Shown piece after piece: positions 1 through 11,229 of a stretch of 64,000 bases of DNA; the first letter of the stretch is position 1, and the number at the start of each line of letters is the position of its first letter. This DNA is from Xiphophorus maculatus (lineage: Eukaryota; Chordata; Actinopteri; Cyprinodontiformes; Poeciliidae). The stretch lies in contig NC_036458.1 in assembly GCF_002775205.1 (NCBI RefSeq), forward strand, positions 1,394,560 through 1,458,559, read 5' to 3'. A program made the translations under genes and the position numbers. The notes below the pieces were generated by a model that had not been told where the DNA came from, did no database searches, and saw nothing but the letters and a program-made list of their open reading frames with translations.

Positions 1-1152
1 TCAGGGCCGATTGCAAAGGGAAGGACTAGACTCACCGCCGGCGCTGCAGAGGAAGATCGTTTCCTGGTTTTACTGCTGCTGACTTTTGGTTTTTATTTCC
101 CAGAAATCTGATTTTCTTTTTCCTGCTGTTTCTGCTCAGACCGAACTGTAAGTATGAGAGAGAGAGAGAAAGTTTCAGTCTGAACTCTGCAGGAGGTTCA
201 CAGACATGAAACACTAAAACATCAGCAGGTTCTCATGTTTCTCTTTGCTCTTTCCACACTTTGTCTTTTCTGTGTTTATTTCTAAAAACATTTAATAGTA
301 GAAATAGATTCAAGATGTAAAACTTTTTAATGTGCATTTATTTATATTGTCATTTTAATTGTTTACTGTGGACATGTTCACCACCAATCCATTTTCTACA
401 TATAATAACTATAATAATTATGCTTTTCCATTTACCTGATTTTAACATTCAAGTGATAAAAAGCAAAAACAGAAGAAAAAAGATTTTAACAGCCATAAAA
501 GAGGAAACCAAAAGTTGTGCAAAGAGGAAAGTTTTTCAGAAATATTGTTCTCATTTGTAAATAAATATAATTTTGGATGATTTAATATTTTGTCTTTCAG
601 GCATAACTTTTAGTTTGCATATTGATAAATGAGCAACAATCCATTCAGATCCAACAGGAAAATGAACCAAACATGGAAAAACATTAAATAACCTGAGAAA
701 TTATTTAATTCAGCATGAAAATAATCCACTCAGATTAGATCTGAGTGGAGGAAAACAGGCCGATGCTGCCCTCTGGTGGTGAATACATAGTATCACAATT
801 TCGGACTTTATTTTATTTTATTTTATTTTATTGTCTCTGATAATCTGATGAAGCTTCAGATTTTTGCTCTGAAAGTTTCGGTTCAGTTGCAGCTGGAATC
901 AGATCTGATTCATGCAGCAACACGATGCATAAAACTGAAGTAGAAAATAATAATTTCTCTTTCCTGGTTTAACTTCACCACACAGACCTGATTGATTCCA
1001 CCAAAACTACAGATGACCGCCAGGGGGGGCTGCTTTGGATCAATGTGTTGGAAAGTCTGAGTTTGGATGATGGAGGCAACAGGGGGCATTTCCTGATCGC
1101 TGCCCCATTCTGGTGCCTCTGTGGAGAAACAGAAACAACCTGGAGCCGGAGA
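1..1152. other. Gene-free left edge
   Basis: No recognisable gene. It holds a (TTTTA)n run at about 806-832 and a CTCF-like site at 767-779. A stretch at 36-145 on the minus strand is open and bounded by a good acceptor and donor, but its translation matches nothing I know, so it is reported only as a finding. Confidence 0.6.
767..779 (-). promoter_or_regulatory. CTCF-like core motif
   Basis: The minus strand reads CCACCAGAGGGCA, which fits the vertebrate CTCF core CCASYAGRKGGCR at every position. Binding is inferred from sequence only. Confidence 0.45.
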
Positions 1153-3770
1153 TTTAGTCTCCTCAGAGTTTAGTCTCCTCAGGTTTTAGTCTCCTCAGGT
1201 TTTAGTCTCTACAGGGTTTAGTCTCCTCAGGGTTTAGTCTCCTCAGGGTTTAGTCTCCTCAGGTTTTAGTCTCCTCAGGGTTTAGTCTCTACAGGGTTTA
1301 GTCTCCTCAGGTTTTAGTCTCCTCAGGGTTTAGTCTCTACAGGGTTTAGTCTCTACAGGGTTTAGTCTCTACAGGGTTTAGTCTCTACAGGGTTTAGTCT
1401 CTACAGGGTTTAGTCTCCTCAGGGTTTAGTCTCCTCAGGTTTTAGTCTCCTCAGGGTTTAGTCTCCTCAGGGTTTAGTCTCCTCAGGGTTTAGTCTCTAC
1501 AGGGTTTAGTCTCTACAGGGTTTAGTCTTCTCAGGGTTTAGTCTCCTCAGGGTTTAGTCTCCTCAGGGTTTAGTCTCTACAGGGTTTAGTCTCCTCAGGG
1601 TTTAGTCTCTACAGGGTTTAGTCTCTACAGGGTTTAGTCTCTACAGGGTTTAGTCTCCTCAGGGTTTAGTCTCTACAGGGTTTAGTCTCTACAGGGTTTA
1701 GTCTCTACAGGGTTTAGTCTCCTCAGGGTTTAGTCTCCTCAGGTTTTAGTCTCCTCAGGGTTTAGTCTCCTCAGGGTTTAGTCTCCTCAGGGTTTAGTCT
1801 CTACAGGGTTTAGTCTCTACAGGGTTTAGTCTTCTCAGGGTTTAGTCTCCTCAGGGTTTAGTCTCTACAGGGTTTAGTCTCCTCAGGGTTTAGTCTCTAC
1901 AGGGTTTAGTCTCCTCAGGGTTTAGTCTCTACAGGGTTTAGTCTCTACAGGGTTTAGTCTCTACAGGTTTTAGTCTCCTCAGGGTTTAGTCTCTACAGGG
2001 TTTAGTCTCCTCAGGTTTTAGTCTCCTCAGGGTTTAGTCTCTACAGGGTTTAGTCTCCTCAGGGTTTAGTCTCCTCAGGTTTTAGTCTCTACAGGTTTTA
2101 GTCTCCTCAGGGTTTAGTCTCTACAGGGTTTAGTCTCCTCAGGGTTTAGTCTCTACAGGTTTTAGTCTCTACAGGTTTTAGTCTCCTCAGGGTTTAGTCT
2201 CTACAGGGTTTAGTCTCCTCAGGGTTTAGTCTCCTCAGGTTTTAGTCTCCTCAGGGTTTAGTCTCTACAGGGTTTAGTCTCCTCAGGTTTTAGTCTCCTC
2301 AGGGTTTAGTCTCTACAGGGTTTAGTCTCCTCAGGGTTTAGTCTCTACAGGGTTTAGTCTATACAGGTTTTAGTCTCCTCAGGGTTTAGTCTCCTCAGGT
2401 TTTAGTCTCTACAGGTTTTAGTCTCCTCAGGGTTTAGTCTCTACAGGGTTTAGTCTCCTCAGGGTTTAGTCTCTACAGGGTTTAGTCTCCTCAGGGTTTA
2501 GTCTCTACAGGGTTTAGTCTCCTCAGGGTTTAGTCTCCTCAGGGTTTAGTCTCCTCAGGGTTTAGTCTCCTCAGGTTTTAGTCTCTACAGGGTTTAGTCT
2601 CCTCAGGGTTTAGTCTCCTCAGGGTTTAGTCTCCTCAGGTTTTAGTCTCTACAGGTTTTAGTCTCCTCAGGGTTTAGTCTCTACAGGGTTTAGTCTCCTC
2701 AGGGTTTAGTCTCTACAGGGTTTAGTCTCCTCAGGGTTTAGTCTCTACAGGGTTTAGTCTCCTCAGGGTTTAGTCTCCTCAGGTTTTAGTCTCCTCAGGT
2801 TTTAGTCTCTACAGGGTTTAGTCTCCTCAGGGTTTAGTCTCCTCAGGGTTTAGTCTCCTCAGGTTTTAGTCTCCTCAGGGTTTAGTCTCCTCAGGGTTTA
2901 GTCTCCTCAGGTTTTAGTCTCCTCAGGGTTTAGTCTCCTCAGGGTTTAGTCTCTACAGGGTTTAGTCTCCTCAGGGTTTAGTCTCCTCAGGTTTTAGTCT
3001 CCTCAGGGTTTAGTCTCCTCAGGGTTTAGTCTCCTCAGGGTTTAGTCTCTACAGGGTTTAGTCTCTACAGGGTTTAGTCTTCTCAGGGTTTAGTCTCCTC
3101 AGGGTTTAGTCTCTACAGGGTTTAGTCTCCTCGGGGTTTAGTCTCTACAGGGTTTAGTCTCCTCAGGGTTTAGTCTCTACAGGGTTTAGTCTCTACAGGG
3201 TTTAGTCTCTACAGGGTTTAGTCTCTACAGGGTTTAGTCTCCTCAGGGTTTAGTCTCTACAGGGTTTAGTCTCTACAGGTTTTAGTCTCCTCAGGGTTTA
3301 GTCTCCTCAGGGTTTAGTCTCTACAGGGTTTAGTCTTCTCAGGGTTTAGTCTCCTCAGGGTTTAGTCTCTACAGGGTTTAGTCTCTACAGCGTTTAGTCT
3401 CCTCAGGGTTTAGTCTCCTCAGGGTTTAGTCTCTACAGGGTTTAGTCTCTACAGGGTTTAGTCTCCTCAGGTTTTAGTCTCTACAGGTTTTAGTCTCCTC
3501 AGGGTTTAGTCTCTACAGGGTTTAGTCTCCTCAGGGTTTAGTCTCTACAGGGTTTAGTCTCCTCAGGGTTTAGTCTCTACAGGGTTTAGTCTCCTCAGGG
3601 TTTAGTCTCTACAGGTTTTAGTCTCCTCAGGGTTTAGTCTCTACAGGGTTTAGTCTCCTCAGGGTTTAGTCTCGCCAGGGTTTAGTCTCTACAGGGTTTA
3701 GTCTCCTCAGGGTTTAGTCTCCTCAGGGTTTAGTCTCCTCAGGTTTTAGTCTCCTCAGGGTTTAGTCTCC
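1153..3770. repeat. 16-bp minisatellite array, about 163 copies
   Basis: Tandem copies of a 16-bp unit run without a break for about 2.6 kb. Two main variants are mixed: TTTAGTCTCCTCAGGG and TTTAGTCTCTACAGGG. The last base varies between G and T, and a rarer TTCTC form appears near 1521, 1825, 3073 and 3329. The 3' edge decays into degenerate units up to about 3850, the usual look of an array border. The unit carries a TAG and its length is not a multiple of three, so no long reading frame survives. There are no spacers, so it is not a CRISPR array. Confidence 0.98.
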
Positions 3771-6193
3771 AGGATTTTTAGTTTCCTGGAAATTATACTT
3801 TCTTGGAGGTTTTAGTCTCCTGGGGTCGGGTGGTTTAGTTTCCTGGGGGTCGAGGGTCAGGGGTCAGGGTGGATGGGTTTCCTGTCCGCCTGCTGCAGCA
3901 TCAGGATGCAGCCATGCTGAGTGGCGGTGAGGCTGCGGCGGTCGGGGTTTCCTCGGAGGAGGTGGAGAAAGCAGAGGAGGTGGGCAGAGGGTTGCTGAGA
4001 GGGAATCTGTGGCGATGCCTCTTACTGGTTTCTCTGGTCAGGCAGTGGGAGGAAGGTTTTCTCAGCTGATTCTGAAGATTTCTGCCTGTTTTTGCTTCTT
4101 CATGTGACTCTAACCTGTAAAATCAGAAGGTTTGAACCAGATCTAAACGGTAAGTCTGTTTCCTCTGATCTAAAAGGCTTCTGACTCTAATTTGGATTAA
4201 AAATATGAAGAATGTTTGTAAAGATAAAGATTATTTTTTTACATATGAACAAATCCTTTGTTGTTCCAGTGATATGTAGTTGTGATGGAGGGTGGAGGGT
4301 GTGGCCTAACATGATCAATACTTCTATCAAAGTGTTAATAATTGATAGGGAGCTTCATTATCTCCAGTAAAATAAGCCTGACAATAAAAGAACTGAACAA
4401 TTTAGCAAAGATCAATTATTTACAGAGAAGCAACGTTCCTGAAATAGTTCATCTGCCTGAAATAAACGACTCAAACGAGAATCAGCGACAGCAGGAACGA
4501 CACAAACAAACTCCAGAAGATCAGGAAGGCAGAAAGCAGTTTGTTTCTGTGCAGGCAGAGACAGCATGAAGCTTTTTGGGACGGAAATCGACTGGAAGCT
4601 TCAGGCTGTTGGAAACAAACGGATGTAGCCACCATGATGTCATTTATTGATCAGTGGAATCACATTTCAAACTGTCTTCTCCTGTTTTGACTGGAACAAG
4701 AGATCTGCTGATCTGATTGAGAACAGTGTAATCCACAGTCAACCCATGAACAGAAAGGAACAACTCTGAGTTTTATATTAAGTCTAAATTGGTTCAAAAC
4801 TTTGAAATAATATGTAGAACTGTTTTCCTGAAATGAAGAGAATGTAAAACTTGCAGCTTCGTCCTTGTTAAAGTCAGGTTTTTCATGTAAAACTCATTTT
4901 CCCACATGAAATATGACATAATGTACAATTCAGATGAAAAGCAAACAAATCTGTTAGAAAAATCTGTTTCATCAAATGTATAAACTTTTAAATGAAAACG
5001 TTGCTGAAGAACTAAATTTAATCAGCTTCAGTGTTCTGTCTTCCTCAGTCATCAGTTTCAGTCAAACATGAAATAAATCTGATTTTCTTTGTAGAAATTA
5101 TTACAAAGGGTCAAAGTATCTCATTGTGCAAAGGTATCAGTCAGGATAAGGACAGAGTGAAGTCATTTACTTGTATTTGGAGAAAATTTGGGATTTGTTG
5201 TCATTACAAAACCTGGACATTTCTAAAAGCTGATAAAAAGACATTCGATCGCTCAGAGACGCTTCCAAACCACAGGAGCCGAAGGAATTCGATCCAAGTA
5301 TTATTTAGTCATTTATTCCTGGAAAACATCCAGATCTGCTGGAAAATCTCCTCAAATTTCAACCAGGATGTTTTCTGATCTGCTGAAACGAAACGGCAAA
5401 ATCTGGGACACAATTTCAGGACAACATCAGCAAAAAGACACGTTTAAACAGGGAGGCACGGTAGTGGCAGTATCATTCTGGGATCATTTACATTTAGCTG
5501 GATCTGGATGAAGTTCTGAATAGTTCTGATTACCATCCAGCTGCAACCCAAAACCTTCAGGCGTCTAAAGATGAAGAGGATTTTATTTCTCAGTATCAAA
5601 GTGAGTCGGCAGTTTTAGCTCAATTTACATTTTTACTTCATGAATAAGAAACTAAAGAAAAACTGATTTAGTCTTACAGAAAAAGGCTGTTTAGATACAT
5701 AATGTTTATGTTACTTGTGGTCGAGTTATTAATGATCCTGCAATGACAATGTTCATCAAGTCAATACTGATAAAGTATATTTTAAAATGTATTCAGAAAT
5801 TATTTGAAATGAAAAAAACAACAATTAAATTAAAAAGTAATTATTTAAGAGAATTCAAATCCTTTGTTTGGTTAAACATGTGAATGAACTGAATGTAAAA
5901 TATGAGGCTGGATTTCTGTGTTACTGTCGCTGAGTCATGATCCGACCCACAGTAACTAGATATTATGTCTGTTGATGTTTTATTTTTATTCAAATCAAAT
6001 GTTCCTATTTCTGTTCATGTAACTGTAAAACAGTGCAGATGTCATAAACTTACATTAAAATCAATATGTTCAAACATATTTACTCCACAAGGTGACAGAG
6101 ATCAGTAATAAATGATCAAAATAAATAAAATATCACCAATGTGGGAAGATTCAGTGTAATCTATGATCATTTTAATAATCTCCCTGGTGCAGG
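3771..6193. other. Intergenic stretch upstream of pirt
   Basis: No gene recognised. The first 80 bases are degenerate units of the 16-bp array. Around 5455-5500 a short stretch resembles the Tc1/mariner transposase segment that normally encodes GGSIMLWG, apparently a worn relic. A pyrimidine-poor but usable acceptor ends at 6193, directly before the pirt start codon, so an upstream non-coding exon of pirt may lie in this interval. Confidence 0.5.
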
Positions 6194-6649
6194 ATGAGCC
6201 ACGTTTCTCCTCACGGACCGATTTCTCTCCCCCTGGAGGTCATGCCGGGCAGCCCAGAGAACATCCCCCTGGGGGAGTGCGCCCTCTCCCAGTCCCAGGA
6301 CCGGCTGACGCCGCCCAGCCACGCAGCCAGCACCGTCTTCTCTCTGTCCCGCAGCGAGTCGCTCTGGACCCCGGAGCCGCCGCCCAAAAGATGCGACGTG
6401 TTCTGGTTCCCCATTCACTTCATGTCCACCGGGGGCAGCTTCCTGGCCTGCGGCGTCATCATCAGCGGCCTGTGCTTCGCGGGCCAGTGCCAGCCGGCCC
6501 CCGCCCTGCTGGGACCGGCCCTGCTGTCCATAGGGCTGATGGTGCTGGTGGTGGGGGTGGTGCTCATCCCCATCACCAAGAAGAACAGGAAGCGCTCCCA
6601 CATGCGGAGGCCCCTCGGCTACTACAAGCCTCCGGTCGTCGACGTGTGA
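6194..6649 (+). CDS. pirt: Phosphoinositide-interacting protein Pirt
   Basis: The 151-residue protein matches the Pirt family. It has a divergent N-terminal cytosolic tail, the signature SRSESLWT at residues 52-59, a first membrane helix at about 72-96, a short loop, a second helix at about 103-127 and a basic tail (KKNRKRSHMRR, 129-139). Human Pirt is 137 residues with SRSESVWT and the same two-helix plan. In mammals Pirt binds PI(4,5)P2 through the basic juxtamembrane tail and modulates TRPV1 and TRPM8 in sensory neurons; that role is inferred here from homology. The CDS is one exon. A splice-acceptor-like CAG ends one base before the start codon, which suggests a non-coding first exon upstream. 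The next genes are two TMEM238-family members, the neighbourhood also found on human chromosome 17p. A MITE begins 136 bases after the stop. Confidence 0.93.
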   Translation: MSHVSPHGPISLPLEVMPGSPENIPLGECALSQSQDRLTPPSHAASTVFSLSRSESLWTPEPPPKRCDVFWFPIHFMSTGGSFLACGVIISGLCFAGQCQPAPALLGPALLSIGLMVLVVGVVLIPITKKNRKRSHMRRPLGYYKPPVVDV

Positions 6650-6785
6650 CGTCATCGGGGGGTTTCCCGGTGACGCTGCGGCGTTTTCAGCATGAGATGA
6701 AATCCAAGAAATATTTACGATGCGGCTCAGCATGGAGACATTTCTGTTCCCCGCCGGGTCAGCGGGGGGCCGGGCGTAGAGTTAC

Positions 6786-7387
6786 ACTGTAAAACATTAA
6801 CGGCAACATTTAGGTTGACTTAGTCTGTCACGTTATTCATACATTTATAAATGTCAGAATCCCAAAGTAAATATTTAGTTTACTAAATATAAAGTTATCA
6901 GGCTGCATATTTAGTTTCAAACTAAATGCTTACTTTATATTTAGCCACAAATTAAATATTTATTTTGCTAACTAAACATTTAGTTCCAAACTTAAATGTT
7001 AAGTCTGAACTAAATATTTAGCTTTCAAACTAAATATTTAGTTTGCAAACAAATATTTAGCAAACAAAATTTGGGTTCCACTGTTTTGCTAAGTTAATAT
7101 TTAGTTCCAAACTAAATGTTTGTCTGAGCTAAATATTTAGCTTGCAAATTAAATATTTAGTTTACAAACAAATCTAAACTAAACATTTTGTTGGCAAAAT
7201 ACATTTTTAGTTCCAGACTAAATATTGAATTTGAAAGCTAAATATGTAGTTTGCAAACTACATATTTAGCTTGTGAATGAAATATTTAGTTTAGTACTCT
7301 GACATTTATAAATGTGTGAATAACATGTTGAAAATATGAGTTTGAAAAATGAAAACCCACAAAATATTGCTGTTAATTTTTTACAGT
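6786..7387. mobile_element. MITE with inverted ends and internal AAATATTTAG repeats
   Basis: The left end (CACTGTAAAACATTAACGGC) is matched inverted by the right end (ACTGTAAAAAATTAACAGC), about 26 bases each. A subterminal inverted pair containing ATTTATAAATGT lies inside. The core, about 6880-7290, is made of loose 18-20-bp units around the palindrome CTAAATATTTAG. It has no transposase frame, so it is non-autonomous. The superfamily was not resolved; no clean target duplication was seen. Confidence 0.75.
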
Positions 7388-9243
7388 ATAACTTTGTGAG
7401 CGACTTCCTGTTGCGATTTTTCACACATTTACAAGGTTTTAGCACAGATGAGCGCGAGCAAAGAGACATTTTAAATATTCATACGAGAGAGAAGTGAAGT
7501 TTCAGCCTCATGAATAATTAAAAGAGTTTATAATTATTACTCTCCGTTTTATTGTCTTGTTGCTTCCAGTAAGCAGCTCGCTGTGCAGCAGAGGAAGGAG
7601 TAGAAATACTTTCCGCCTTGAAGGATGCAAATGATCAGAGTCTGACTGGAGCGAGGCAAAAAAGATTAAAATAGTAAATGACAAGAAAAACATTCAGATT
7701 CAGCTGCAGGAGGATTCAGTGATAATCAACCGGCTGTGTGCAGAAAATAAGTCATCTTTATGAATTCATTCATAATAACAGATCCTGTAGCAACAATCAG
7801 CTGATCCAACTTTATTTCTGGAAAATCTGGGAATCAACAAGTTTCTACAGTTTCACTTTAGTTTCATCAGACGTCAGGAAATGACAGAGTTTAACCCCCA
7901 ACCTCCCCATTTCCTCCAGTTCTCCATTAGATCCCCTCTGATAAGCAGATATTATTATTTATGTGTACATGAAGACTCGCTGAATGACGCACTCAGTCAC
8001 CAAGAAGCTCATCTTCAATTTTCCTAAGAAATGAAATGCAAATTGAGTTTTCCCTGGGCTGCAGCGTGGCGGAAAAACCCAGGCTGGTCATGAGCTAAAC
8101 ATTCAAACAAGCTCAGTGACAGACATGTTGGCTTTTACTGTCATCTGACTAAATATAGTTTAAAGAAAATCTCTGCAAGCTAACCTGACTATGTGGAAAA
8201 AACTTTTACTTTCTAAAATAAAACTGAGTTCAGAAGCAAACAGGCTGGACTGCTGACAGGATGCAAAAATCATTTTAAAAAATTATACTTTTTTATCATG
8301 AAATGTAATCTTTTTTAACTTTCTTTTTAAATATAAGCTAAAATAATTTTCTGAAATGTTATTTTCCATCTTCATTTTTTCTTGCTTCTCGAGTTCAGAG
8401 CAAAACGGACAAAACGGTTCTGACCAGAAAAGACCAGAACCGTCCAGAACCTCAAATCTTCTGTTAATAAATGTTTACATGTGTAAATATTATGACATTA
8501 AACTTCTGCCAAAAACATTAATCTCATAAATTTACTAGGAAAAATTAAGATTCTGAAGTTTCAAAAGTAAAAAACATTTCGACTTTTGATCCTCAAAGGT
8601 TTTCTAGAAAATGTCAGAAAGTTTCCTTGTAAATTATCAAACATTTAAACTCTGAAGTTTTTTTGTTTTTTCTAGAAAATAAACTGCAAATAAAATGTTT
8701 TAGCAAAACTTCGATTATTCAAGTTTAGACGTTTCCTTGTTGTTTTACAAAATTACTGAGTTTAATTTCAAAATTTCTAAAAAGAAATCCAAGTTCATAG
8801 TTTTTCTAGAAAACTTAATCTAAAAGTTTCTGAGTTTTTGGGACATTACTCCTTTTTCTAATAAACTACAGACAAGAAAGTTGATCTAAAAGCCTTAAAG
8901 TTGTTGTTTCTTTCACAGAATGAAGATAATCTCTCACAGAAATGACATTTTATTCCAAATCAATCACATTTTAAGAACCAGCTCGTCCTCAGGTGAGATG
9001 TTTGCTGCAGCAGCAGCTGCTGCAGCAGCAGACCTGCAGTAAAAAGGTGAAAGGTGTTTCCCTCCTGCTGAATATTTGACAAGCAAATAATATGTTAATG
9101 TTCTCCTGGACGCCCTGCATGTGGTTGTTGCTGTAGATGCCCGCAGCTTTGGCTCAACCCTCAGCAAACTGCGCTCCGTGCGGGTGAAGCTGTTTGTCTT
9201 AAGGTGGGGCGTTTCTCTGCTGGTGCGCGGTCCCGACCTGCTC
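7388..9243. other. Intergenic, possible enhancer near 7.9-8.1 kb
   Basis: No gene recognised. About 7890-8100 is of higher complexity than its flanks and contains a perfect octamer ATGCAAAT at 8036-8043, the kind of site bound by POU factors. The rest is AT-rich and featureless, ending with a CAG/CTG-rich clump at 9000-9035 just before the first TMEM238 gene. Confidence 0.4.
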
Positions 9244-9256
9244 CGCTATACAAAGG

Positions 9257-9763
9257 ATGAAGGATCCCGGCCAGAGCAAAGCCTCAGCCCGCTGCAGCAT
9301 GGCTCTCCTCCAGCGCATCGGGACCTGCCTGCCCTTCTTCCTGCTCGCCGTCACCTTTGACATCCTGGGCCTGGTTCTGCTGTTCGTCGGGATCTTCGGC
9401 GACCTGCGCATCGACGGCCTCTTCTACGGAGACTTCTTGATCTACTCGGGCTCCCTCATCATCTTCGCCAGCCTGGCCTGCTGGCTCATGTGGTACGTGG
9501 GCAACATCCAGGTGTCGGAGTACGACGGGCAGAAGAGGAGCAGCATCGCGCTGCTGGCCGGGAAGATCTCGGAGAGGCTGAGCCAGAAGGTGACCGCGCA
9601 GGACCGCGTGAAGTGCGAGGTGGAGGACGGGGACCGCAGCCCTGCGGGGACGCTTCCGCTGAAACAGGGCAAGGTGACGTGGGGCAAATCCACGGCGTAC
9701 CTGAACGAGGGCTACGACGGCTCCACGGACGGCGCTGACGGGGAGCAGCAGTCCGTGGACTGA
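9257..9763 (+). CDS. TMEM238-family two-helix membrane protein (long form)
   Basis: A single-exon gene of 168 residues. Helix 1 spans about 25-48 and helix 2 about 59-82. The second helix carries the family signature [16 protein letters not shown] followed by [13 protein letters not shown], which aligns with human TMEM238 (GDLLIYSGALLVFLSL, WYTGNIEIS). The remaining 80 residues form a hydrophilic, charged tail. Function in the family is not established. The start is uncertain: a TATA-like CTATACAAAGG at 9245-9255 touches the first ATG, so if that element sets transcription about 30 bases downstream, translation would begin at the in-frame ATG at 9299 (MALLQRIG). It is followed 1.5 kb later by a shorter paralogue on the same strand. 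Whether it is TMEM238 or a fish-specific copy of TMEM238L is not decided. Confidence 0.85.
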   Translation: MKDPGQSKASARCSMALLQRIGTCLPFFLLAVTFDILGLVLLFVGIFGDLRIDGLFYGDFLIYSGSLIIFASLACWLMWYVGNIQVSEYDGQKRSSIALLAGKISERLSQKVTAQDRVKCEVEDGDRSPAGTLPLKQGKVTWGKSTAYLNEGYDGSTDGADGEQQSVD

Positions 9764-11229
9764 TCGGCTCGGTTCGCATCCAGCCGGATCCAGATGTTTA
9801 GAAGTTGAACTTCCAGGACTGAAGGTCCAGTTTTCACTAATGTCTCATAGTTCAAAAACAGTCTGCAATTATCATTTCAAGTATGTTAATGTTTTAACTA
9901 GACCCTTTGCACTACTGAACTGATTCTGATTATTTATTAGGAAATAATCAATAAGTCATTCACTTTCAGCGCCTGTAAAAGTTAAACGGACCGTTTCTCT
10001 GATCCAGTAGAACATTTTATCTTTCCTATTATAGCAGATTAATTAATGTAGCTGTGAAATCAGAAGACTGAAGCTTGAAGCTGCATCCTTGCTGGTGAAG
10101 ATTAGGGTGATGGTACAGAGTCAGTCCGGAGCGCCTCTGAAAACCAGTGAAAAAATGAAACTAAAAAATGTTCTGATTTCTGAAAACTGATTATTGAGAA
10201 GAAAATATGTCATTTTTATTCAAATGTATATAAGAGCAGATTATATTCTAAATGAATATTCATTTTATTTTGTTTTATTATATTTTAGATCAGACATTTC
10301 TTGGTTGACAAACATTAAATGTAAATCTGTCAGCAGTGTGAATAATTATGGATTATGGATAAAACAGCTGCGATATTTCAGTTTATTTGATGTGAAGTAA
10401 TTGTTCTGTTCATATCTTTGTGCTTTTCTTTCTGATTGTTGAAATTTCACACCAACTCAAACACACAAAACGTAACTTCAGTCTGATTTCAGTCGTATAA
10501 AGATCCTCATAAACTCAGGATTTGTTGTCAAGCAGGAGGAAATGTCACTGACAGAATGTAAAGTTTCCCCTGTTTTTGTTTCACCTGCTCAGCGGCGGCA
10601 GAAAAAGGCCCAGTCATGCTTCCTGTTGGCCTCTGGTCAGACTGGTTTGACTTCTTGGTGAGCTTTTGTTTGTTGTGGGATTAAAATCCTCCTCAGAGCC
10701 TCAGAGGCTCCTGACTCTGAAACTAAAGCTGAGACAAACGATCCCACCTGAAGGAAACAAATTCCAGCTTCCTCTAACCAGAGCCGAGACGTTGTCATAA
10801 CCCTCTGCGTCTCTGACGCATCACTTCCTGTTAGACGGTCAGGCGGGACGGAGGTCAAGGTGTGAACTTTCCATGATGTCCCAGAACTGTTACAAAATCT
10901 CAAATCAGTAAAAATCGCTTTGCAAAGACTGAATTTGACCAACCTGCTGGGTTTTTCATGTCAGAGGTTCTGATTGCCACCAGGTTTCTGGTTCAGATGC
11001 AGAGTCAGGCATGCAGGGAGGAACCGGGCCGTCAGCTGGAGGTACGGCCCGTCCGTCCGGTACCGGTCCTGCCACTAACACTCAGGTATGACAGAAATGT
11101 AAGGCGTGCTTTCAGTGAATAACAATGATACTTCAGACCAGAGCAGAGTTTTCTGGAGCGACCGGCTCCGGGTCCTGTCACTCTGCCAGCAGACACCCAG
11201 CCGTCCGCACCGGCGCCGCCGGCCCAAAC
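9764..11229. other. Spacer between the two TMEM238-family genes
   Basis: It holds the 3' flank of the first gene and the upstream region of the second. I see no further gene. Open frames on the minus strand at 10.6-10.9 kb show no family features. Confidence 0.5.

Noticed and set aside
1153-3770. CRISPR array or interstitial telomere repeat
   Set aside because: There are no unique spacers, and the unit only partly resembles telomeric hexamers where GGG meets TTTAG.
5031-5378. 115-codon plus-strand frame upstream of pirt
   Set aside because: AT-rich with no membrane, domain or homology features and no splice support.
6163-6792. Alternative frames over pirt on both strands, up to 209 codons
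   Set aside because: Only the 151-codon frame at 6194 carries the Pirt signature and two membrane helices.
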